The position numbers and the translations under genes were made by a program. Below the pieces are notes generated by a model. That model saw only the letters and a list, made by a program, of their open reading frames with translations, was not told the DNA's origin and ran no database searches. Below, piece after piece: positions 59,431 through 64,000 of a stretch of DNA of 64,000 nucleotides. Source of the stretch: JAJCYX01 sp965243825 (GTDB lineage Bacteria > Chloroflexota > Dehalococcoidia > Lucifugimonadales > Lucifugimonadaceae); the NCBI GenBank assembly GCA_965243825.1, contig CBDEVT010000001.1, positions 1,612,001-1,676,000 of the forward strand, written 5' to 3'. Every line of letters begins with the position of its first letter. The first letter of the stretch is position 1.

Positions 59431-60183
59431 TTACGCTCGTGCTGTAATGCGGCGGAACCGTTCTGCGTACTCGAAATCGAAACCTTCCGACGATTCCCTG
59501 GCTCGATTCCGCATTCGCTCGGCAGCATCGACGTTAGTCGCTAGCCCGCCGACCTGGCTTTCATGTTTGAAAAGTGCCTCGATCTTGGTCTCGAGAGTGG
59601 AACTAACGTCGACGATGACGTTGGGCTGATCTGTACCCCACATGAACAGGTGCTTCACTTTCCACGGCTCTAGTCCTTCTTGTTCAACCTGGTCAGGAAA
59701 GTGCAGGTGATCTCGGGCATATGGATAGATCGCATCCTTTGTCGTGATCCCCACCGCCCTGTGATCACGATGGTTGAAACCGGCGTACCGTTCAGGGTCG
59801 TGAGCGAAGACCACTTCTGGCCTGTGTCTCCTGATCACCCGCACAAGCTCTTCCAGGAAGATGCGGTCTGGATCAAGCCAACCATCGGCATGGTCAAACA
59901 CCTCGATTGCTTTGACACCAATCGTGTCAGCGGCAGCCTTCTGTTCCGCTGCGCGAATGGGGACTATTGCCTCTGAACTCATCGTTCGGTCATTACTGCC
60001 ACTCGACCCGCTTGTGCACTGCACGTAAACAACTTCTGTCCCCGCCTTCGCCCACTTTGCCGCGGTTGCTCCCGCTCCGATCTCCGCATCGTCCGGGTGC
60101 GCAAATACGACCATTGCTCGTTCGGGCGCATCTTGGATCAGTTCGAGGGTGCTGAGGTTCTGCGGATGCTGTTGCTGGGTCAT
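59431..60183 (-). CDS. PIG-L/LmbE family deacetylase
   Basis: 250 residues with the zinc motif AHPDDAEIG (residues ~28-36), SGSSGSNDR, FDHADGWLD and the FNHRDHRAVG metal/catalytic region. Members remove acetyl groups from GlcNAc-containing lipids, mycothiol or bacillithiol precursors. Starts with a good AGGAG site. Eleven bases upstream of the CpsB-like gene, so probably co-transcribed. Confidence 0.92.
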   Translation of the reverse strand: MTQQQHPQNLSTLELIQDAPERAMVVFAHPDDAEIGAGATAAKWAKAGTEVVYVQCTSGSSGSNDRTMSSEAIVPIRAAEQKAAADTIGVKAIEVFDHADGWLDPDRIFLEELVRVIRRHRPEVVFAHDPERYAGFNHRDHRAVGITTKDAIYPYARDHLHFPDQVEQEGLEPWKVKHLFMWGTDQPNVIVDVSSTLETKIEALFKHESQVGGLATNVDAAERMRNRARESSEGFDFEYAERFRRITARA

Positions 60184-60360
60184 GTGGCTCCTGTGTGAAT
60201 TTGAATCGGATCAGAGATTTGCGAGCAGTTGAATAGTACCGGCACGACGGCACCATCGCCCGATTGCCTCCGCATTGACTGGCTAATGGTTGCTGACGGG
60301 TTTTCGTCGATAAACTAGTCTGCGCCGTCCGCAATATCAATCTTCTGACCGGAGCGAGAG

Positions 60361-61617
60361 ATGTCTGTACCGCCATCGTTGGCGAAGAGCGATCCTGAGA
60401 TAGCGAACATCGTCGAACTGGAAGAACGACGTCTGCGCGAGAACATCGTGTTAATCGCTTCCGAAAACTACGCAAGTGCGGCTGTGCTGGCTGCAACCGG
60501 ATCTGTTCTCACGAACAAATACGCCGAGGGTTATCCCGGTCGCCGGTACTACGCTGGTACTGAACACGTCGATTCGGCAGAGAACCTGGCAATTGAGCGG
60601 GCCAAGGAGTTGTTCGGGGCCGAGCACGTGAATGTTCAGCCTCATAGCGGGTCTCAGGCCAACATGGCGGCTTACTTCGCAATGATAAAGCCCGGCGACC
60701 GGGTACTTGGAATGTCGCTTGATCACGGAGGACATCTCACTCACGGTTCGCCGGTGAACTTTTCCGGAAAGCTTTTCGAGTTCGGGCACTATGGCGTCGA
60801 TTCAGACAGCGAACAACTTGACTACGATGAGATTGCTCGCGTCGCTGGCGAGTTCAAGCCCAACGTGATCGTGTGCGGCTACACGGCCTACCCTCGCACT
60901 ATCGATTTCGGCCGATTTCGAGAGATAGCAGATGAAGTTGGGGCCTTCCTGTTGGCCGATATGGCCCATATAGCAGGATTAATCGCCGGTGGATCGCATC
61001 CATCGCCTGTACCGCATGCTGACGTTGTGACGAGCACGACGCACAAAACGTTGCGAGGCCCACGCGGGGCTATGGCCATCATAACGAAAGAGCTTGCTCG
61101 CAAGTACAACTCGGCTGTGTTTCCGAACATGCAGGGCGGGCCGATGATGCATTCGATTGCCGCGAAAGCTGTCGCGTATCAGGAGGCAGCTCAGCCTGAT
61201 TTCAAGCAGTATGCATCTTCAATTGTCCAGAACGCTCAGTCACTTGCCAGTGCGCTAGCGTCTGGTGGTTTGCGAATCGTCTCTGGCGGAACTGACAACC
61301 ATCTGATGCTTGTTGATGTGAGACCCCTTGGACTGACCGGTAAAGAAGCGGAGGCCGCGCTGCACGCCGCAGGGATTGTCGCCAACAAGAACACGATTCC
61401 GAACGATCCCGAATCTCCGATGGTCACTAGTGGCGTTCGTATTGGCACACCGGCGATCACGTCCCGCAGAATGGATACTTCCGACATGGAAACGGTCGCG
61501 GGATTCATACTGGATGCGGTCAAAGCGGCTGGCGACGACTCGACGCTCAAGTCAATCAAGCAATCGGTGTCGAAGTTTGCTTCGCAGTTCCATGTTCCAG
61601 GGCTGGACGACGCGTAG
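60361..61617 (+). CDS. glyA: Serine hydroxymethyltransferase
   Basis: Interconverts serine and glycine with tetrahydrofolate, the main C1 source. 418 residues: LIASENYASAAV, EGYPGRRYYAGTEHVD, the PLP Lys in TSTTHKTLRGPRG, and the C-terminal GVRIGTPAITSRRM. Complete. Divergent from the PIG-L gene. Confidence 0.98.
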   Translation: MSVPPSLAKSDPEIANIVELEERRLRENIVLIASENYASAAVLAATGSVLTNKYAEGYPGRRYYAGTEHVDSAENLAIERAKELFGAEHVNVQPHSGSQANMAAYFAMIKPGDRVLGMSLDHGGHLTHGSPVNFSGKLFEFGHYGVDSDSEQLDYDEIARVAGEFKPNVIVCGYTAYPRTIDFGRFREIADEVGAFLLADMAHIAGLIAGGSHPSPVPHADVVTSTTHKTLRGPRGAMAIITKELARKYNSAVFPNMQGGPMMHSIAAKAVAYQEAAQPDFKQYASSIVQNAQSLASALASGGLRIVSGGTDNHLMLVDVRPLGLTGKEAEAALHAAGIVANKNTIPNDPESPMVTSGVRIGTPAITSRRMDTSDMETVAGFILDAVKAAGDDSTLKSIKQSVSKFASQFHVPGLDDA

Positions 61618-61621
61618 GCAC

Positions 61622-61661
61622 TCGGCGCAAGTCAACCAGCTTGTCTGCAATCGTGCGCCGA
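61622..61661 (+). terminator. Hairpin after glyA
   Basis: Perfect eight-base arms TCGGCGCA (61622-61629) and TGCGCCGA (61654-61661), beginning four bases after the glyA stop, with a 24-base loop. No T-run follows. Confidence 0.5.
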
Positions 61662-61704
61662 AAGAGTGATCTCAATCGCAACTGCGTGCTATACTTTTGC
61701 GGTT

Positions 61705-61745
61705 CTGTCAGAGTGCTGGCAGACCGCCGGGATACGGCGCTTTTT
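61705..61745 (+). promoter_or_regulatory. Structured leader of rpsF (possible S6:S18 autoregulatory site)
   Basis: Two hairpins lie between a possible -10 (TATACT, 61690-61695) and rpsF: CTGTCA/TGGCAG (61705-61710, 61717-61722) and CGCCG/CGGCG (61725-61729, 61735-61739) followed by CTTTTT. The CCG-rich second hairpin recalls the CCG bulge of known rpsF leaders bound by S6:S18; its T-run also gives terminator character, so an attenuator is possible. Confidence 0.45.
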
Positions 61746-61772
61746 ATCTCAGGAATAGTTGGTAAATAGATT

Positions 61773-62084
61773 TTGCGCGAATACGAACTGATGTGGATCC
61801 TTCCGGGCACATCATCTGACGAAGACGGTGAGAAGTCGATAGAGACTGTCTCCAGCTTGATCACGAACAACGGGGGCGAAATCAGCTCCGCGGCTCTCTG
61901 GGGCCGTCGGTCACTGTCATACCCGATCAAGAAAAACGGCGAAGGAGCGTATTATCTGGCGAAGTTCAGCATAGAGCCTGCTGCAACGCCGGAGATCAAT
62001 CGGTCCATGGAAGCGGACCAGGGCATCTTGCGTCACCTTCTCGTGAAGGAAGAGCGCAAGAAGGCTGCACAGGCCGAAAGCTGA
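61773..62084 (+). CDS. rpsF: 30S ribosomal protein S6
   Basis: 103 residues: REYELMWILPGTSSDEDGEKS opening, GGEISSAALWGRRSLSYPIKKNGEGAYYLAKF and ILRHLLVKEE. Start is a TTG; no ATG is available in frame at the conserved N-terminus. First gene of rpsF-ssb-rpsR. Confidence 0.96.
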   Translation: MREYELMWILPGTSSDEDGEKSIETVSSLITNNGGEISSAALWGRRSLSYPIKKNGEGAYYLAKFSIEPAATPEINRSMEADQGILRHLLVKEERKKAAQAES

Positions 62085-62130
62085 GCTTGAGAAAAAAGCC
62101 TTTGCCAGCCCTTGAAAGAAGGGGACTGAT

Positions 62131-62577
62131 ATGAGTCTCAACCAGATACTGCTAATTGGCCGTGCGGGGACCGACCCGCAGATGAGGTACACGCCCAGCG
62201 GCACCGCTGTCACCGATTTCCGTTTGGCGGTGAACAACCCCTCACGCGGTCAGGACGGCGAGTGGCAGGACAACACGGAGTGGTTCACTGTCACGGCGTG
62301 GGACAGACAGGCGGAATCGGTCAATCAGTATCTCGCTAAAGGCCGTCGGGTATTTGTAGAGGGCCGTCTGAGTACGAACACCTTCACGGGTAACGATGGT
62401 CAACAGAGAACAAGCCTTGAAGTCAGGGCGTTCAGAGTGATTTTCCTCGACCGACCTGAAGGCCAGGGCGGCGACGAATTCGGAGCACCAGCAGCGGCAG
62501 GCGCTCCTCCCGGTACGGCCGACAACGGTGGAGTACCTTCACATTCAGCAGAAGACGTGGAGGAGCTGCCCTGGTAG
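62131..62577 (+). CDS. ssb: Single-stranded DNA-binding protein
   Basis: 148 residues: OB fold (SLNQILLIGRAGTDPQMRYTPSGTAVTDFRLAVN ... EWFTVTAWDRQAESVNQYLAKGRRVFVEGRL), a Gly/Ala-rich linker and a C-terminal acidic tip ending EDVEELPW, the docking site for partner proteins. Lies between rpsF and rpsR as in most bacteria. AAAGAAGGGG precedes its start. Confidence 0.97.
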   Translation: MSLNQILLIGRAGTDPQMRYTPSGTAVTDFRLAVNNPSRGQDGEWQDNTEWFTVTAWDRQAESVNQYLAKGRRVFVEGRLSTNTFTGNDGQQRTSLEVRAFRVIFLDRPEGQGGDEFGAPAAAGAPPGTADNGGVPSHSAEDVEELPW

Positions 62578-62587
62578 CAGCTCCCAT

Positions 62588-62606
62588 TCTGCGCATATGG
62601 CGCAGA
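62588..62606 (+). other. Hairpin between ssb and rpsR
   Basis: TCTGCGC/GCGCAGA, seven perfect base pairs with an ATATG loop, 22 bp before rpsR. It may separate ssb and rpsR expression. Confidence 0.5.
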
Positions 62607-62628
62607 TGACCAGTCCACTAGGAGAGAA

Positions 62629-63285
62629 ATGACAACTTCGCAGGGTAGAGAAACGCGTGGCGGTGGTGGTGGTCGACCAGGAACAAGAAGATTTTCAGGT
62701 CGTCGTCGCAGGCAGTGTGTCTGCAAAGAGGTCGGATCGATCGTATACAAAGATGTTTCCGTCCTGCGTCGGTTCATCTCTGACCGAGGGCGCATAGAGT
62801 CTGGCCGCAAATCTGGCAACTGCGCAAAGTGCCAGCGAGAGCTAAGCACTGCAATCTCACGTGCACGATTTATGGCTCTGCTTCCATACGCCCCGAACCA
62901 CCAGCGAGTGACCGGGTCGATAGCCCCTGCCGCTTCAGCAAGTTCTGATGACAGCGAAGAGGCTAGTTCAGAAGAGACCGAGGTCGAAGAAGCTGCAACC
63001 GCAGAGGCAGAACAGGCTGAAAACACCGACTCTGCTGAGACCGACACTGAGAACGCTACGGAAACTGAGGATGCTCCTGCTGAGGAGACTGAGTCGTCAG
63101 AAGACGAGAATGGCGAACCGGAAAACGAATCCGAGGAAGCCTCCGCAAGCGTTGAATCATCTGAGGACAGCGAGTCTGCAGATGATGATTCAGTGGACAC
63201 AGCTACAGACGAATCTGATGAACCTGCCGAAAGCGAAGATGAGGCTACTGACGAATCCGAAGAGGCTGAAGACGAGAAGAAATAG
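62629..63285 (+). CDS. rpsR: 30S ribosomal protein S18 with long acidic C-terminal extension
   Basis: 218 residues. Residues ~25-95 are a normal zinc-type S18: CVCKE ... YKDVSVLRRFISDRGRIESGR ... NCAKCQRELSTAISRARFMALLPY. The first ~24 residues are Gly/Arg-rich. From about residue 98 to the end is a ~120-residue tail of Glu, Asp, Ser, Ala and Thr with no hydrophobic core, ending in KK. S18 is normally 70-100 residues, so this tail is exceptional. AGGAGAGAA stands before the ATG. The frame is continuous and the codons are uniform, so it is not an obvious sequencing error. Confidence 0.95.
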   Translation: MTTSQGRETRGGGGGRPGTRRFSGRRRRQCVCKEVGSIVYKDVSVLRRFISDRGRIESGRKSGNCAKCQRELSTAISRARFMALLPYAPNHQRVTGSIAPAASASSDDSEEASSEETEVEEAATAEAEQAENTDSAETDTENATETEDAPAEETESSEDENGEPENESEEASASVESSEDSESADDDSVDTATDESDEPAESEDEATDESEEAEDEKK

Positions 63286-63370
63286 TCTGCCAACTGATAC
63301 GGACCCGTTTCTTTCGATGAGTCTTCAACCGTAATCGCCTTTACGGCTTTAAACACTCACCGCCAAGACC

Positions 63371-64000
63371 ATGACCAATCAGGAAAACATCTCAGGACCG
63401 GCGCCGGATCCCGAAATCGAATACCAGGCCGGTCAACGCAGCATCACTCAACGTGCTACTAAGTCTCGTTTCGAGATGCTCCGTGAGAAGAAAGATCAGG
63501 GCAGGCGAGGGCGTCCTTTTTTGTTCGGCGCAATTGGAATCATCGCCGCGCTGATGATCGTCCTGGGAGTTGCCTTCTGGAACGAGTTTGTTGCTCCTCC
63601 AAAAGCACTCGCCATAAGGGTTGGCGAGGTTGAGTACACCCGTGGTGATGTGGTTGACCTGATTCGATTCAACCAACGCCTTAGCGAAGAGATAGGTGTT
63701 CCTTTCCAGCTAGGAACATCCGTTTTCGAAGCATTACAGATCATCCAGGAAGCTGAGCTTGCATTCCAATTGGCTCCGCAGTTTGGCGTTTCCGTTTCAC
63801 CTGAAGAGGTAGACGAGCGGATCAACTTCATCCTGGGGTTTGCTGTCGCTGGTGATGATCCGGATTCCGAAGAGTTCCAGACCAACGTGGAAGAGGCTAA
63901 GAGGCAGTTCCTGAACAGAGTAGGGCTGCCCGAAGAGGTCTGGCGTGATTTCCTGAAGAAGGTACTTTTCCAGGAGCGGTTGCGTGAAGTGGTCGGTGAC
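63371..64000 (+). CDS. SurA/PpiC-like peptidyl-prolyl isomerase or foldase, 3' end cut by window edge
   Basis: 210 codons seen. A charged cytoplasmic start (residues ~1-45), a membrane segment (~48-72, FLFGAIGIIAALMIVLGVAFW) and then SurA-N-like helices (IRVGEVEYTRGDVVDLIRFNQ ... FEALQIIQEAELAFQLAPQFGVSVSPEEVDERI). This is the pattern of membrane-anchored parvulin-type foldases (SurA, PrsA, PpiD-like); the PPIase domain would lie beyond the edge. Acts outside the membrane in folding of secreted proteins. Confidence 0.8.
   Translation, partial: MTNQENISGPAPDPEIEYQAGQRSITQRATKSRFEMLREKKDQGRRGRPFLFGAIGIIAALMIVLGVAFWNEFVAPPKALAIRVGEVEYTRGDVVDLIRFNQRLSEEIGVPFQLGTSVFEALQIIQEAELAFQLAPQFGVSVSPEEVDERINFILGFAVAGDDPDSEEFQTNVEEAKRQFLNRVGLPEEVWRDFLKKVLFQERLREVVGD

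Noticed and set aside
62400..63356. 318-residue Ser-rich frame on the minus strand opposite rpsR
   Set aside because: It is the complement of the S18 acidic tail; Glu/Asp codons read backwards give Ser/Ala/Val repeats.
1..64000. CRISPR arrays, insertion sequences, integrases or prophage genes
   Set aside because: No spaced direct repeats, transposase, integrase or phage structural gene was seen in the window.

Overview
This 64 kb window looks like a compact chromosome segment of a free-living, probably marine, Chloroflexota bacterium of the SAR202/Dehalococcoidia type. This placement is inferred from gene content and was not tested by phylogeny. The clues are several paralogous enolase-superfamily dehydratases, amidase and CocE-type hydrolases, a molybdenum hydroxylase and many small oxidoreductases and exporters, set among a Chloroflexota/Firmicutes-like housekeeping backbone (rpmB - fakA - degV - recG; rpsF - ssb - rpsR). 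Genes are packed tightly, with many ATGA overlaps, overlapping convergent 3' ends and frequent TTG/GTG starts. I see no insertion sequence, prophage, CRISPR array, rRNA or tRNA gene.

Layout. 0-7.7 kb: an amidase (cut by the left edge) with a GatC/AtzG-like small partner, a methyltransferase-SDR pair, a GH109-like oxidoreductase, NudC and a DUF4259 protein, with AT-rich palindromes in the spacers. 7-15 kb: a long leftward operon of two tandem MFS exporters, an apiosidase-like glycosidase, a true formylglycine-generating enzyme, a methyltransferase, another MFS carrier and a double SnoaL protein. 15-22.4 kb: core genes glmS, plsC, cmk, cvpA, HNH, holB, lysA. 22.4-27.5 kb: an XRE/membrane-protein pair, a selenocysteine-containing SelD, an SRPBCC-ArsR operon with two matching operators, mazG, DUF1461 and a Nudix protein. 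27.5-37 kb: an orphan CoxL/XdhA-type subunit, HAD, a Crp/Fnr regulator with a perfect CRP-type site before DUF2892, a 2H phosphoesterase/Imm26-like locus flanked by direct repeats, an enolase-superfamily enzyme, a Tag-like glycosylase and two sugar-epimerase-like SDRs. 37-44 kb: recG, degV, fakA, rpmB, rpe, DUF4395. 44.1-44.96 kb: about 800 bp without a gene but bounded by strong hairpins, a possible large RNA. 45-49 kb: two CocE/NonD hydrolases with two tiny membrane proteins between them. 49-64 kb: a 2-hydroxyacid dehydrogenase, comEC/comEA, a second enolase-superfamily enzyme, ilvE, a PAP2-like and a CpsB-like protein that both lack catalytic residues, PIG-L, glyA, rpsF-ssb-rpsR (S18 with a ~120-residue acidic tail) and a SurA/PpiC-like foldase cut by the right edge.

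The most informative observations are: (1) selD contains an in-frame UGA at the catalytic Cys position, so this organism should encode selenocysteine; (2) the S18 acidic tail; (3) the unexplained structured region at 44.1-44.9 kb; (4) paired GCAAC-N6-GTTGC operators before the SRPBCC-ArsR operon; (5) an FGE whose own N-terminus carries CxPxR, the motif FGE recognises; (6) an MFS gene that seems to begin at a CTG overlapping the previous stop; (7) an immunity-like gene between direct repeats with a chimeric gene remnant.
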